A DNA stretch of 64,000 nt from Roseateles oligotrophus (GCF_025717515.1 NZ_JAJIRN010000009.1:335628-399627), one strand, 5' to 3'; positions 1 through 8,917 are shown, numbered from the stretch's first letter. Notes: generated by a model from the sequence alone, not told the origin. Translations and numbers: made by a program.

Positions 1-123
1 CGGTTGCGCGCGCCTTTCGACCGCAAGCTGTTCCCCAGCGCAGCCTCGGATGCCTTGCGTTCGGCCGTGCATACCGAGCTGGCGCAGTTGGTCGGCCGTG
101 TGCTGGCTCGCTCCAAGCCCTGA
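1..123 (+). CDS. rnpA: Ribonuclease P protein component, C-terminal end (partial)
   Basis: Frame 1 is open from the first base to the TGA at 121-123 and encodes 40 residues ending VGRVLARSKP. The 5' part lies outside the window. The identification rests mainly on context: in Gammaproteobacteria and Betaproteobacteria rnpA lies directly upstream of yidD and yidC, and this fragment stops 17 bases before the yidD start. The residues are Arg/Lys-rich and helix-forming, as expected for the end of this basic RNase P subunit, which helps mature tRNA 5' ends. No catalytic motif is visible in so short a piece. Confidence 0.7.
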   Translation, partial: RLRAPFDRKLFPSAASDALRSAVHTELAQLVGRVLARSKP

Positions 124-140
124 GCGGCAGGCCTCCCGAT

Positions 141-452
141 ATGCTCACCATTGCATCGATTGCGCAGCGGGCCTTGATTGGCTTGGTGCGTGGCTACCGT
201 TTGCTGCTGAGCCCTTGGCTCGGTGCGTCTTGCCGTTTTGAGCCGACTTGCTCGGCCTATTCGCTCGAAGCGCTGCAGCGCCACGGTGCGTTGGCGGGTA
301 GCTACCTGACCGTGCACCGCATCTTGCGGTGCAATCCGTTTTGCGAAGGCGGCCATGACGGCGTGCCTGACAATGCGCCCGGCCTGTTCACCCGTCTCGG
401 GTGCGTGCCTGCGTCCCCTCCTCGAAACTCCAATCCAGAAGCCTCCTCATGA
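141..452 (+). CDS. yidD: Membrane protein insertion efficiency factor YidD
   Basis: A 103-residue protein with the hallmark family core: an amphipathic N-terminal helix, then RGYRLLLSPWLG, the CRFEPTCSAY cysteine motif and the RILRCNPFCEGGHDGVP block. YidD is a small inner-membrane-associated protein that assists insertion of proteins by YidC. The C-terminal tail after about residue 80 is variable and probably disordered. Its stop codon overlaps the yidC start by four bases (ATGA at 449-452), so the two are translationally coupled. Confidence 0.93.
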   Translation: MLTIASIAQRALIGLVRGYRLLLSPWLGASCRFEPTCSAYSLEALQRHGALAGSYLTVHRILRCNPFCEGGHDGVPDNAPGLFTRLGCVPASPPRNSNPEASS

Positions 453-2179
453 CCGATATACGCCGCACCGTGCTGTGGGTGGTGTTCACCATGTCTCTCG
501 TCCTGCTCTGGGACGGCTGGCAAAAACACAATGGGCAACCATCCATGTTCAGCCCGCCGGCGCCGAAAGTCGCCGCTGTTGCTCCGGCCGGGCCGAACGG
601 GGCGACCGCCGTTCCTTCCGCGGCCAATGCGCTGCCCGGCGCTCAAGCCGGCATGGCGGCTGTGGCCGCGCCTGCCGCTGCCTTGGCCGGTGAAAAAGTC
701 CACATCAAGACCGATGTGCTTGACGTCACGCTGGACACCTTGGGCGGCGATGTCACCCGGGTTGAGCTGCCCAAATATCTGAGCGGCCCCGAGCCGGGTC
801 TGTTTGACCCGATCTTGCAGGCGGTCGGCATCAAGCCCAAGCCGGTCAACGCGCAAGCACCTATCGTGCTGTTGGACAGCGCCGGCCAGAGCTACAAGGC
901 TCAAAGCGGCTTGATCGGCAGTCAGGGCGAGGCCCTGCCGACCCACAACACCTTGATGAGCGTGCAGGCAGGCGAGCGCGAATTGAAGGACGGCGCCAAT
1001 GAGTTGAGCGTGCGTATGGAGTCGGCCGAGCAGGGCGGCGTCAAGTACATCAAGACCTTCACCTTCAAGCGTGGCGACTATGTCATCGGCGTCAAGCATG
1101 AGATCGTCAATGTCGGCGCTGCCGCCCTGACCCCGCAGGTCTATGTGCAACTGGTGCGCAACGGCACGGCCGGCCCAGGCGGCACAGCGTTCACCTCGAC
1201 CTTCACCGGCCCGGCGCTCTACACCGACAAGGCCAAGTTCCAGAAGGTCGAGTTCAAGGACATCGACAAGGGCAAGGTTGAAATCGACAAGAGCGCCGAC
1301 AACGGCTGGGTCGCGATGGTTCAGCATTACTTCGCCAGCGCTTGGCTGCATAACGACGCCGCGCCGCGCGAGTTCTTCATCAACAAGGTCAAGGGCGCGG
1401 TGCCCGAGCAGTACGCCGTCGGCATGGTGTTCACGCTGCCGGCCGTCGCTGCCGGAGCCACCGCCAGTCATCAAGACCAACTGTTTGTCGGCCCGCAGGA
1501 AGAAAACAAGCTGGCCGCATTGGCGCCTGGCCTCGAGTTGGTGAAGGACTACGGCATCTTCGCCATCCTGGCCAAGCCGCTGTTCTGGTTGCTGGAAAAA
1601 CTGCACGCGATGCTGGGCAACTGGGGCTGGGCCATCATTGCGCTGGTCGTGTTGCTGAAGATCGCCTTCTACTGGCTCAACGCGAGCGCCTACAAGAGCA
1701 TGGCCAAGATGAAGGCCGTCGGCCCCAAGGTGCAAGCCATGCGCGAGCGCCTGAAAGACAAGCCGGCCGAGATGCAGCAGGAAATGATGCGCATCTATCG
1801 CGAAGAAAAGGTCAACCCGATCGGCGGCTGCCTGCCGATCTTCCTGCAGATGCCTTTCTTCATGGGGCTGTACTGGGTTTTGCTGTCGACGGTTGAAATG
1901 CGCGGCGCGCCTTGGCTGGGCTGGATTGTTGACCTCTCGGCCAAGGACCCATACTTCATTCTGCCGCTGTTGATGACGGCGTCCAGCTTGTTCCAGGTCT
2001 GGTTGAACCCGACGCCACCCGATCCGATGCAGGCCAAGATGATGTGGTTCATGCCGCTGGCCTTCAGCTTCATGTTCTTCGTCTTCCCGTCCGGACTGGT
2101 GCTGTATTGGCTGACCAACAATATCTTGTCGATTGCCCAGCAATGGTTCATCAACAAGCGGCTGGGCGTACAAGGCTAG
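449..2179 (+). CDS. yidC: Membrane protein insertase YidC
   Basis: A 576-residue insertase that places proteins in the inner membrane, alone or with SecYEG. The start at 449 is chosen over an upstream in-frame ATG because it gives the typical MTDIRRTVLWVVF N-terminus and the ATGA coupling with yidD. Residues about 6-24 form the first membrane span. A large periplasmic beta-domain follows (about 80-340, with a low-complexity Ala/Pro linker before it). The conserved 60-kDa insertase core comes last, including NPIGGCLPIFLQMPFF and the final helix VLYWLTNNILSIAQQW. Length fits the Gram-negative family. It is the last gene of the rnpA-yidD-yidC group and is followed by a strong terminator. Confidence 0.97.
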   Translation: MTDIRRTVLWVVFTMSLVLLWDGWQKHNGQPSMFSPPAPKVAAVAPAGPNGATAVPSAANALPGAQAGMAAVAAPAAALAGEKVHIKTDVLDVTLDTLGGDVTRVELPKYLSGPEPGLFDPILQAVGIKPKPVNAQAPIVLLDSAGQSYKAQSGLIGSQGEALPTHNTLMSVQAGERELKDGANELSVRMESAEQGGVKYIKTFTFKRGDYVIGVKHEIVNVGAAALTPQVYVQLVRNGTAGPGGTAFTSTFTGPALYTDKAKFQKVEFKDIDKGKVEIDKSADNGWVAMVQHYFASAWLHNDAAPREFFINKVKGAVPEQYAVGMVFTLPAVAAGATASHQDQLFVGPQEENKLAALAPGLELVKDYGIFAILAKPLFWLLEKLHAMLGNWGWAIIALVVLLKIAFYWLNASAYKSMAKMKAVGPKVQAMRERLKDKPAEMQQEMMRIYREEKVNPIGGCLPIFLQMPFFMGLYWVLLSTVEMRGAPWLGWIVDLSAKDPYFILPLLMTASSLFQVWLNPTPPDPMQAKMMWFMPLAFSFMFFVFPSGLVLYWLTNNILSIAQQWFINKRLGVQG

Positions 2180-2200
2180 TCATCGCTCGCTGTCAATAAA

Positions 2201-2235
2201 AAGCCCCCAAGGCGCAGAACCTTGGGGGCTTTTTT
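2201..2235 (+). terminator. Rho-independent terminator after yidC
   Basis: A perfect 12-bp stem (AAGCCCCCAAGG at 2201-2212, complement at 2220-2231) with a 7-base loop is followed by a T run at 2230-2235. An A run just before the stem makes it likely to work in both directions, also ending the minus-strand M48 protease gene that stops at 2259. Confidence 0.9.
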
Positions 2236-2258
2236 CATGCTGTGCCGTAAACCTTCAT

Positions 2259-3215
2259 TCAACCCGGCGCGGCCCGCCTTGGCAGCGGCGGCGCCACCTC
2301 AAAACGCTGCTTGGGCTTTTCGGCTCTGTCATACAGGCCTTGGACCTTGGGCAAATTGGCCTCGATGTCGCGAATCCGGGTCGGGCCGGCAGGGTGGGTG
2401 GACAGCCATTGCGGTGGTGCGCTTTTGCCGCCTGCACTCATTTTTTGCCACAGGCTGACGCCGGCAGCCGGGTCATAGCCAGCCCTTGCGGCCAATTCCA
2501 TGCCGACCAGATCGGCCTCGCTTTCATCCTCTCGGCTGAAGGTCAGCGTCAGCAATTGCCCGCCCATGCCCAGCACCGCGTCGCCGACATTGCCCAGCCC
2601 CAGAAGGCTGGACAGTACCCCGGCGCCCAGGCGAGTGGCATTGGTTTTGGCCATCCGCTCGCGCGCATGTTCGCGCAGCGCATGCGCCACTTCATGCCCC
2701 ATGATGGTGGCGACCTCGTCGTCGCTCAGCTTGAGCTTCTCCAGAATTCCGTAAAAGAAGGCGATCTTGCCGCCCGGCATGCAAAAGGCATTGAGCTGCG
2801 GGTCGGCAATCAGATTGACCTCCCACCGCCATTGCTTGGCGCGTGGATTCCAGGTGAAAGACTGCGCAATGATGCGTTCGGCGATGGCCCGTAGCCTTAG
2901 CAACTGCGGGTGGTTGGCGGGCGCCAAGGCGCGTTGTTGATTGGCCTTGACCATCATCTGCTGGTAGTTCTGGGCGCCGGCCGATTCAATCCCTTCGGCC
3001 GACACGAAACGGGTCAGCACGCTGGTCTTGCCAACCTCGACCCCCTCGCTGGCCCAAGCCGGCAGCAGCGCCGAAGCGCCGAGCAGGCCGGTGAAAATGC
3101 GCCGTGAACGCTGGATGCCGCCGCCGCTTTCGCGATGGCAGGCGCAGTTGCCGAAACCATAGGAGGGCGCAGCGGGCAGTTGTACTTCGGGACGGTAATC
3201 GAAATCTTGGGGCAT
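2259..3215 (-). CDS. M48 family metalloprotease, probably Tat-exported
   Basis: A 318-residue zinc protease of the M48 (LoiP/BepA-like) type. The zinc site HEVAH is at residues 174-178, and the third ligand is the Glu in SREDESEADLVG further on. GGKIAFFYGIL and STHPAGPTRI are also family-typical. The N-terminus holds a twin-arginine signal, SRRIFTGLLG from residue 37, then a hydrophobic stretch ending AWA. This suggests Tat export, although the 36-residue leader before the RR is long and the true start is uncertain. Such proteins perform periplasmic or outer-membrane quality control. It converges with yidC across a bidirectional terminator. Confidence 0.88.
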   Translation of the reverse strand: MPQDFDYRPEVQLPAAPSYGFGNCACHRESGGGIQRSRRIFTGLLGASALLPAWASEGVEVGKTSVLTRFVSAEGIESAGAQNYQQMMVKANQQRALAPANHPQLLRLRAIAERIIAQSFTWNPRAKQWRWEVNLIADPQLNAFCMPGGKIAFFYGILEKLKLSDDEVATIMGHEVAHALREHARERMAKTNATRLGAGVLSSLLGLGNVGDAVLGMGGQLLTLTFSREDESEADLVGMELAARAGYDPAAGVSLWQKMSAGGKSAPPQWLSTHPAGPTRIRDIEANLPKVQGLYDRAEKPKQRFEVAPPLPRRAAPG

Positions 3216-3327
3216 GACAAAAATGGGGAGGCAATTGGCTGGTGTCGGGGGCTATTCTGAGGCCTGTGTGCGAAGGGCTTATTTCCGCCCATCGGCAGAG
3301 ACATAGTCTTTTGGTCAACAATGCCGA

Positions 3328-3858
3328 ATGCCGAAATCAACCGCCACCTCCAACCCCGGCGAGCCTAGCGTGCTCACGGTGCTCCAGCCCCAAGGCTTTC
3401 GAGCCGCCTTGGGCATGTTTGCCACCGGCGTCACCATCGTCACCGCGCGTGCGCCCGATGGCAGTCTGGTCGGCCTGACCGCCAACTCTTTCAACTCCGT
3501 GTCGCTGAATCCGCCCTTGGTGTTGTGGAGCCTGGGTCAAAAGGCCGGCTCGATGCCGGTCTTCAGTCGAGGTTCGCATTACGCAATCAACATCCTGGCG
3601 GCCGACCAAAAGGAGTTGGCGCAGCGCTTCGCCACCCGGGACATCGACCGTTTTGCCGGGGTCGCATGGAGCGAGGGGGTCGGCGGTGCGCCGGTGCTGG
3701 AAGGGGTCGCCGCCGTTTTTGAATGCGCCAACCGCAGCCAGTACGAAGAGGGCGACCACGTCATTTTTGTCGGCGAAGTCGAAAACTGCAGCTGGCGCGA
3801 AGGCGCCCAGCCGCTGATCTTTCACGGTGGACGCTACTACACCGAACTACCCATCTGA
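3328..3858 (+). CDS. Flavin reductase family protein (FMN-binding split barrel)
   Basis: A 176-residue protein with the flavin reductase-like fold: RAALGMFATGVTIVTARAPDG, then GLTANSFNSVSLNPPLVLWSL, which lies around the FMN pocket, and a C-terminal GDHVIFVGEVE followed by HGGRYY. Relatives (HpaC, and small components of two-component monooxygenases) pass reduced flavin to a partner oxygenase. No oxygenase is adjacent, so the partner is unknown. It stands alone, divergent from the M48 gene and convergent with the SPFH gene. Confidence 0.88.
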   Translation: MPKSTATSNPGEPSVLTVLQPQGFRAALGMFATGVTIVTARAPDGSLVGLTANSFNSVSLNPPLVLWSLGQKAGSMPVFSRGSHYAINILAADQKELAQRFATRDIDRFAGVAWSEGVGGAPVLEGVAAVFECANRSQYEEGDHVIFVGEVENCSWREGAQPLIFHGGRYYTELPI

Positions 3859-3878
3859 GCGGCTGCCGGCCGGCGCGC

Positions 3879-4802
3879 CTATTTGGCCGTCGCGCCGCCT
3901 GGGTTGAAAAAGGGAATCGGCGCGCCCGCATAGACATTCACCGGCAGCGCGCCGTTCCATTTGCCGGCCTTGACCATCTCGACCTCGATGCGGCGCAACT
4001 CCAGCACATCCTTGTTCTGAGCCAGCGCGGAGTTTTGAATCCGCAGCGCATCGGCCTGCGCGGTGGCGATCTTCAGATTGGCATAGGCCTCGCCGTCCGC
4101 CTTCGCCTTCAGTGCGGTGGCCTCGGCCTCGGCGACCGCAACTTTTTGCTTCTGCTCGGCCTCGACCGTGCGCACCTTGTTTTCGGCCGCCAGGCGCAAC
4201 TGCTCCTGCGTGACCTTTTGGTTGATCGCACTCATATAGTCGGCCGAGAACGAGAAATTGCGCATGTCGACGTTGATGACCTGCGCCCCGTAGAGCTCCA
4301 GCTTGAGACGCAGCGCCGACAAGATATCGCTGGACACCAGGCCGCGCTTGGCGATCAGATCGGGTGCGTTGTACTTGGCAGTTACGGCCTTGAAGACCTC
4401 CTGCGTGGCGGTCTGCACATAGGACTGCAGGTTGCCGTCGTGGCTGTATTTTTCAAACACCTCGGCGACCCGATGGGTCTGGATGCTGTAGCGTACCGTC
4501 AGGCTGACCTTGACCGGCTGGGTGTCGCTGGTGCTGCCCTCGGCGTTCTCGACGCTGGCCTCCTCGGCCCGGATATTGAAGATGTCGAGCCGTTGCCAGG
4601 GCGCGATCAAGGTGAAGCCCTCCGCCTCGATGCCCTTGATTGCGCCGCCTACGGTGATGACGCCGCGCGAGCCTGTCGGTACGGTGCGCAGCGGCCACAG
4701 CCAGACGAGCACAAGGAGGGCCAGCAGCGCCAGGCCAAGGTCGCGCAGCATGGCTCCGGGTCTTGCGTAACCGTCAACTCGATAGCGATTATTGATGCTC
4801 AT
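3879..4802 (-). CDS. Prohibitin-like SPFH/band-7 membrane protein
   Basis: A 307-residue protein with one N-terminal membrane span (about residues 22-40), then the SPFH domain (TVPTGSRGVITVGG, VSLTVRYSIQ) and a long Ala/Glu/Lys-rich coiled coil (about 190-270, with ENKVRTVEAEQKQKVAVAEA). Prohibitin-type proteins assemble into ring-like scaffolds in the membrane and often regulate membrane proteases; no HflC-like or NfeD partner is adjacent. It lies 54 bases downstream of a small membrane protein gene on the same strand, probably in one operon controlled by the repeats at 5198-5226. Confidence 0.88.
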   Translation of the reverse strand: MSINNRYRVDGYARPGAMLRDLGLALLALLVLVWLWPLRTVPTGSRGVITVGGAIKGIEAEGFTLIAPWQRLDIFNIRAEEASVENAEGSTSDTQPVKVSLTVRYSIQTHRVAEVFEKYSHDGNLQSYVQTATQEVFKAVTAKYNAPDLIAKRGLVSSDILSALRLKLELYGAQVINVDMRNFSFSADYMSAINQKVTQEQLRLAAENKVRTVEAEQKQKVAVAEAEATALKAKADGEAYANLKIATAQADALRIQNSALAQNKDVLELRRIEVEMVKAGKWNGALPVNVYAGAPIPFFNPGGATAK

Positions 4803-4856
4803 GGGAAGTCCTCCGTTATGGCCCTCGAGCCGGGCTATTGTTCTGACTCAGTTCAC

Positions 4857-5135
4857 TCAATCCGACTTGCTCGCGCCCCAATGCCAGCGTGCTCGTTCAC
4901 CCTTGCGCCAGCAAATCAGCAGCAACAAGGCGGTCAACAGCGTCACGCTGGAAAAGAAGGCAATTGCCTGCCGTTCGGGGGATAGCAAATAGGGCATCAG
5001 GCTCATCAAGCCGACGTAGACGACGAGCACCACCCAGCCTTGCCAGCGGATGGGCAAGCCCCAGCCCCAGCCGTAGCGCTTGGCCGGGAACCAGATTCCC
5101 TTTGTTTGTGATGTTTGATGTGTGTTCGTAGTCAT
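4857..5135 (-). CDS. Small two-span membrane protein, function unknown
   Basis: The start at 5135 is preferred because a GGAG ribosome site lies 8 bases upstream; a longer reading to 5246 lacks one. The 92-residue product has a soluble N-terminus rich in aromatic residues (RYGWGWGLPIRWQGW) and two hydrophobic helices (about residues 30-50 and 57-75), then a basic tail. I do not recognise a family. Its position immediately before the prohibitin-like gene suggests a joint transcript and perhaps a membrane-stress role. Confidence 0.65.
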   Translation of the reverse strand: MTTNTHQTSQTKGIWFPAKRYGWGWGLPIRWQGWVVLVVYVGLMSLMPYLLSPERQAIAFFSSVTLLTALLLLICWRKGERARWHWGASKSD

Positions 5136-5197
5136 CTGATTGCTCCGTTGGCGGAGGACATGGTGGTGGGATGGATGTCTGCACTGTGAGGGCCGGC

Positions 5198-5226
5198 GCA
5201 TTAGGAACGCATAAGGACCGCATAAG
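5198..5226 (-). promoter_or_regulatory. Triple 11-bp-spaced direct repeat, probable OmpR/KdpE-type operator
   Basis: Three copies of GCATWAG (5198-5204, 5209-5215, 5220-5226) are spaced exactly 11 bp apart, the periodicity typical of tandem OmpR-family regulator sites. They lie 63-91 bases upstream of the small membrane protein/SPFH operon, and also upstream of the divergent AraC gene. The same unit recurs at 11252-11270 before the kdpDE-like operon. Function is inferred. Confidence 0.6.
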
Positions 5227-5345
5227 AGAGCTGCGCCGCCGCTCATGAAACAATCGTTTCAACGGTGCACAGCCACTTCCTGAGCCCCATAATTCCCTTG
5301 AGCTGCCTGAATCAATCGAGCCTGCAACTTCATTTCATTTCCAGC

Positions 5346-6131
5346 ATGCAACAAGCATTCAGCGACGCCACGGCCCAGACGATTTCCACCGCGGTGCCGC
5401 ATCTGGTGCGAACGGCAACCGTGCGCGATGACCTCGTCGGCTGGGTCATGAGCGGGCGCAAGCGATTGGTTGCGCCGGCAGGCGAAGTCCAGTTCACTGC
5501 GGGGCAGGTCTTCGTCATCCCGCGCTTGACGCAGTGGGACATGATCAACGAGCCCAAGGCGGGCGGGCGTTATGAGGCCAGGCTGATTGGTTTTACGCCC
5601 AATTTGATCGAGCGATTTCATCAGCGATTTGGCCAGTTTTCGGCCACGCCTTCCGTGCAGGGCTGCGCCAGTTCGGTGGCGGATGAGAATTTCTCCGCCA
5701 CCTTCAGCCATGCGCTGGCGGCGCTGAAGGACGGCGAGTCTTCAAACACGATGCGCGAGCATCGGGCGCTCGAAGTGTTGTTGCTGCTGGCGGAGCGCGG
5801 CTTGGTTTTCACCGCCACCCGCGAACTGGCTTGGGCAGACCGCGTGCGTCGCCTGGTTGCTCAGCGGCCCCAAGCCAACTGGTCGTTGAGCGATGTGGCC
5901 CAGGCGTTTCATCTTGGTGCCAGTACCTTGCAGCGCAGATTGGCCGAAGAATCGGCATCGGTTAGTCAATGTATTCGCGAGGTCAGGTTGGAGACCGCCA
6001 TGGCCCTGCTGCAGGATTCCGGCCTGCAAGTTTCGGAGGTCGCGGCTCGATGTGGCTACGATTCCCATAGCCGGTTTTCTGCTGCGTTTCGTGAGCGTTT
6101 CGGATACACGCCGTCCCATTTGAGGCCTTGA
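5346..6131 (+). CDS. AraC family transcriptional regulator
   Basis: The C-terminal third carries the double helix-turn-helix of AraC regulators: WSLSDVAQAFHLGASTLQRRL and LQVSEVAARCGYDSHSRFSAAF, ending in the signature FRERFGYTPSHLRP. The N-terminal part (about residues 15-140) looks like a cupin-like sensing domain. The reading is open back to 5265, but the ATG at 5346 (261 residues) fits the family better; neither has a strong ribosome site. No catabolic operon is adjacent, so its target is unknown; the next gene is a YbhB-like protein on the same strand. Confidence 0.88.
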   Translation: MQQAFSDATAQTISTAVPHLVRTATVRDDLVGWVMSGRKRLVAPAGEVQFTAGQVFVIPRLTQWDMINEPKAGGRYEARLIGFTPNLIERFHQRFGQFSATPSVQGCASSVADENFSATFSHALAALKDGESSNTMREHRALEVLLLLAERGLVFTATRELAWADRVRRLVAQRPQANWSLSDVAQAFHLGASTLQRRLAEESASVSQCIREVRLETAMALLQDSGLQVSEVAARCGYDSHSRFSAAFRERFGYTPSHLRP

Positions 6132-6232
6132 GGCCGCTCTGCGCTGCGGCGCACAGCTTTTGAAGCCCGCGGGCTAACGGCCAACAACAAGGCCAGGCAA
6201 TATGGAGCCTCTTCCTTGTTTGAAAGCAAACC

Positions 6233-6793
6233 ATGAAACGTATCCTCTTTGCAACTGCGCTGATCGGCGCATCCGCCCTTATCCAAGCCGCCGAGTTCAA
6301 GCTCAGCAGCCCCGACATCAAGGCGGGCGGCATGATGGACAAAAAGTTCGAGTTCAACGGCTTTGGCTGCACCGGCGAGAACAAGTCGCCGGCGCTGCAA
6401 TGGAGCGGCGCCCCCGCAGGCACCAAGTCCTTTGCCGTGACGGTGTACGACCCTGACGCTCCGACAGGCTCGGGTTGGTGGCATTGGTCAGTCATCAACT
6501 TGCCGGCGGATGTCAGCGAACTCAAGCCGGACGCCGGTCTTGTGGGCGGCGCGAATCTGCCCAAGGGCGCAAGCCAGGTTCGCATCGACTATGGCGTTGC
6601 CGCTTGGGGCGGCACCTGCCCGCCGCAAGGCGACAAGCCACACCGCTACATCTTCACGGTGCACGCGCTCAAGACCGAGAAGTTGGAAATCCCGGCCGAT
6701 GCCACGGCCGCTTTGGCCGGCTACATGATCAACGGCAACTCGCTGGCCAAGGCCAGCTTCACCGCCAACTATGGTCGACCCAAGGCACAGTGA
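6233..6793 (+). CDS. YbhB/YbcL (PEBP, Raf kinase inhibitor-like) family protein, exported
   Basis: A 186-residue phosphatidylethanolamine-binding-protein fold. A signal peptide (about 1-19, ending IQA) precedes the conserved ligand-pocket motifs: CTGENKSPALQWSG, VTVYDPDAPTGSGWWHW, and near the end PPQGDKPHRYIFTVHAL. Bacterial members are periplasmic or cytoplasmic proteins of unclear role. The DPDAP and HRY motifs that line the anion-binding pocket are intact. Confidence 0.9.
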   Translation: MKRILFATALIGASALIQAAEFKLSSPDIKAGGMMDKKFEFNGFGCTGENKSPALQWSGAPAGTKSFAVTVYDPDAPTGSGWWHWSVINLPADVSELKPDAGLVGGANLPKGASQVRIDYGVAAWGGTCPPQGDKPHRYIFTVHALKTEKLEIPADATAALAGYMINGNSLAKASFTANYGRPKAQ

Positions 6794-6915
6794 GCTTGAG
6801 TAAGCCCCAGCGCGCGCGAGTTCGAAACCATCGCCTGTCGCGGCCCGATGCCGTGCCGCGACCCGGCTGACAGGGCGGTCTACACTCAGGCAAAACGGCA
6901 TTGCAGGAGATGGCG

Positions 6916-8583
6916 ATGAACTGGCAGACGCACAGCCTCAGCAACCAGGTCGATGAGTTGCGCGACTACGCGTTGTTCGACACCGACCCCGCCTTGGTCG
7001 AGGGCGTGCAGCGCGCCGGTGCCGGTTGGCATGCGCCGCAACTGTCCGACTACGGCTTGCTGTTGGGCAAGAGCGAAACCTACCAATTGGCCGAGCAGGC
7101 CAATCGTTATGTTCCCGAGCTGAAGACCTTCGACGCCCGCGGTCGGCGCATTGATCAGGTGGACTTTCACCCCGCCTGGCATCAGTTGTTGGCGATCTAC
7201 CGTGCGCAAGGCCTGGTCTCACTGAGCTTCGAGGAGCCGGCGCGCGCCGGCCGCTGGACGGCCTTTGCCGCCGGCATGTATCTGCATGGCCAGATCGAGG
7301 CCGGCACCTTATGCCCGGCGACGATGACGCAGGCCAGCATTCCGGTGCTGCAAAAGGAGCCGGCGCTTTACGCGGCGCTGCGCGACAAGCTGCACTCAAG
7401 GCGCTACGACGCCCGCGACCTGCCTGTCGCGCACAAGCACTCGATCTGGCTGGGCATGGGTATGACCGAGAAGCAGGGCGGCTCGGATGTGCGCTCCAAC
7501 ACGACCGAGGCCACGCCGCTGGGCGCAGGCGGACGCGGCGGCGAGTATTTGCTGCGCGGGCACAAATGGTTCTTCAGTGCGCCGATGTGCGACGCCCATC
7601 TGGTCGTCGCACGCAGCCCATCCGGCCACTCTTGCTTCTATGTGCCGCGCTGGCGGCCGGATGACAGCAAGAACCCGGTGCAGATCCAGCGCTTGAAGAA
7701 TAAGTTGGGCAACAAGTCGAACTCGAGCAGCGAGGTCGAGTTCCTTGATGCTTGGGGGTTGATGCTGGGCGAGGAGGGCCGAGGTATCCCGACCATCATC
7801 GAGATGGCCGGCTATACCCGGCTGAATTGCGTTATCGGCAGTGCGGCGATCATGCGCCAAGCCCTGATGCAGGCCTTGCACTGGGCGAGGCGTCGGGTGG
7901 TGTTCGGCAAGCCGCTGGCGCAACAGCCCTTGATGCGGGTGGTGCTGGCCGACTTGGCGCTGGAGAGCGAGGCCGCCACCGCGGTGATGCTGCGTCTGGC
8001 CGAAGCTTTCGAACGCGATGACGGGATGACTGCCGGGCCGCTGGAGCGCGCCTGGAAGCGCATCATGACGCCGGCCGCCAAGTTCTGGGTCTGCAAGCGC
8101 GCGGTGGAGTTGACCGGCGAGGCGATGGAGGTGCTGGGCGGCAACGGCTATGTGGAAGAGGGTACGCTCGCCCGGCTTTACCGTGAGGCACCGGTCAATT
8201 CGATCTGGGAGGGCTCCGGCAATGTGATGTGCCTGGATGTGTTGCGTGCCGCGACGCGCGAACCCGAGGCTTTGCAAGTGCTGTTCGATGATTGGCAGCA
8301 ACGGGCCCATGGCGAGCCGCGTCTGCTTGCTGCCTTGCAGGCGCTGCGGCAAGACCTGACCCTGCCGGTCGAACAGCTGGAGGCGAGCGGCCGCCGCTTT
8401 ACCCAGGGGTTGCTGCTTTTGGGGCAGGCGCTGCTGCTGCGCCAAACTTCGCCGCAGCCGGTGGCCGAGGCCTTTATCGCTTCGCGCTTCGAGCCTGGCG
8501 GCGGGCGAGTCTATGGCTGCGGGGTGTTGGGCCAAGCGGCATTGGACGCGGTGCTGCAGCGCGCCTGCGGCGGTTTGTCGTAG
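6916..8583 (+). CDS. aidB: AidB-type acyl-CoA dehydrogenase-like flavoprotein
   Basis: A 555-residue protein that follows E. coli AidB closely along its length, from the N-terminal MNWQTH through FHPAWH, GMGMTEKQGGSDVRSNT, GHKWFFSAPMCDAHLV and LKNKLGNKSNSSSEVEF to LYREAPVNSIWEGSGN. AidB is a FAD protein of the acyl-CoA dehydrogenase superfamily, induced in the adaptive response to alkylation and able to bind DNA. The start at 6916 is set by an AGGAG site 7 bases upstream; earlier in-frame starts at 6901 and 6910 are unlikely. No ada gene is nearby, so induction by Ada cannot be judged. Confidence 0.93.
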   Translation: MNWQTHSLSNQVDELRDYALFDTDPALVEGVQRAGAGWHAPQLSDYGLLLGKSETYQLAEQANRYVPELKTFDARGRRIDQVDFHPAWHQLLAIYRAQGLVSLSFEEPARAGRWTAFAAGMYLHGQIEAGTLCPATMTQASIPVLQKEPALYAALRDKLHSRRYDARDLPVAHKHSIWLGMGMTEKQGGSDVRSNTTEATPLGAGGRGGEYLLRGHKWFFSAPMCDAHLVVARSPSGHSCFYVPRWRPDDSKNPVQIQRLKNKLGNKSNSSSEVEFLDAWGLMLGEEGRGIPTIIEMAGYTRLNCVIGSAAIMRQALMQALHWARRRVVFGKPLAQQPLMRVVLADLALESEAATAVMLRLAEAFERDDGMTAGPLERAWKRIMTPAAKFWVCKRAVELTGEAMEVLGGNGYVEEGTLARLYREAPVNSIWEGSGNVMCLDVLRAATREPEALQVLFDDWQQRAHGEPRLLAALQALRQDLTLPVEQLEASGRRFTQGLLLLGQALLLRQTSPQPVAEAFIASRFEPGGGRVYGCGVLGQAALDAVLQRACGGLS

Positions 8584-8667
8584 GGGCGAGCGGCGCCGCG
8601 AACCTCAGGCCCGGGGGATAGGCCTGATTTCCGCGGGTCCGCAGCCGGCAATGCCGACTCGCCTTGG

Positions 8668-8871
8668 CTACTTCTTCAGCTGTTGCTGACGCTCTTTCTC
8701 GTAGCTGCCGTAAGGCTTGCGGTTTCGCTTCACGCACTCGTTGCGGCCGACCGTGTCGACGATACGCTCGCAGTCCTTCAGCGCGTTGTCCTGACCGATG
8801 TCGTAGAGCACCTCGCAAGCGCTCAACAGCACAACCGTGAACAGCAAACTCAGCAATAGCAGGGGCCTCAT
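8668..8871 (-). CDS. Small lipoprotein, function unknown
   Basis: A 67-residue product with a clean lipoprotein signal: hydrophobic LLLLSLLFTVVLL then lipobox LSAC with Cys19. The mature part is short and charged, with two further cysteines (DCERI, NECVKRN) that could form a disulfide, and a basic Lys/Arg/Gln-rich end. I recognise no named family. It stands alone between convergent aidB and the kdpE-like gene. Confidence 0.7.
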   Translation of the reverse strand: MRPLLLLSLLFTVVLLSACEVLYDIGQDNALKDCERIVDTVGRNECVKRNRKPYGSYEKERQQQLKK

Positions 8872-8917
8872 GATGGCGACCTTTCTTTGGACCGAAGAGG
8901 CCCCAGTATCTCTGCGC

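Noticed and set aside
302..2173. Long open reading frame (623 codons) on the minus strand across yidC
   Set aside because: High-GC antisense shadow; rich in His, Arg and Gln with no family features, while the plus strand is clearly yidC.
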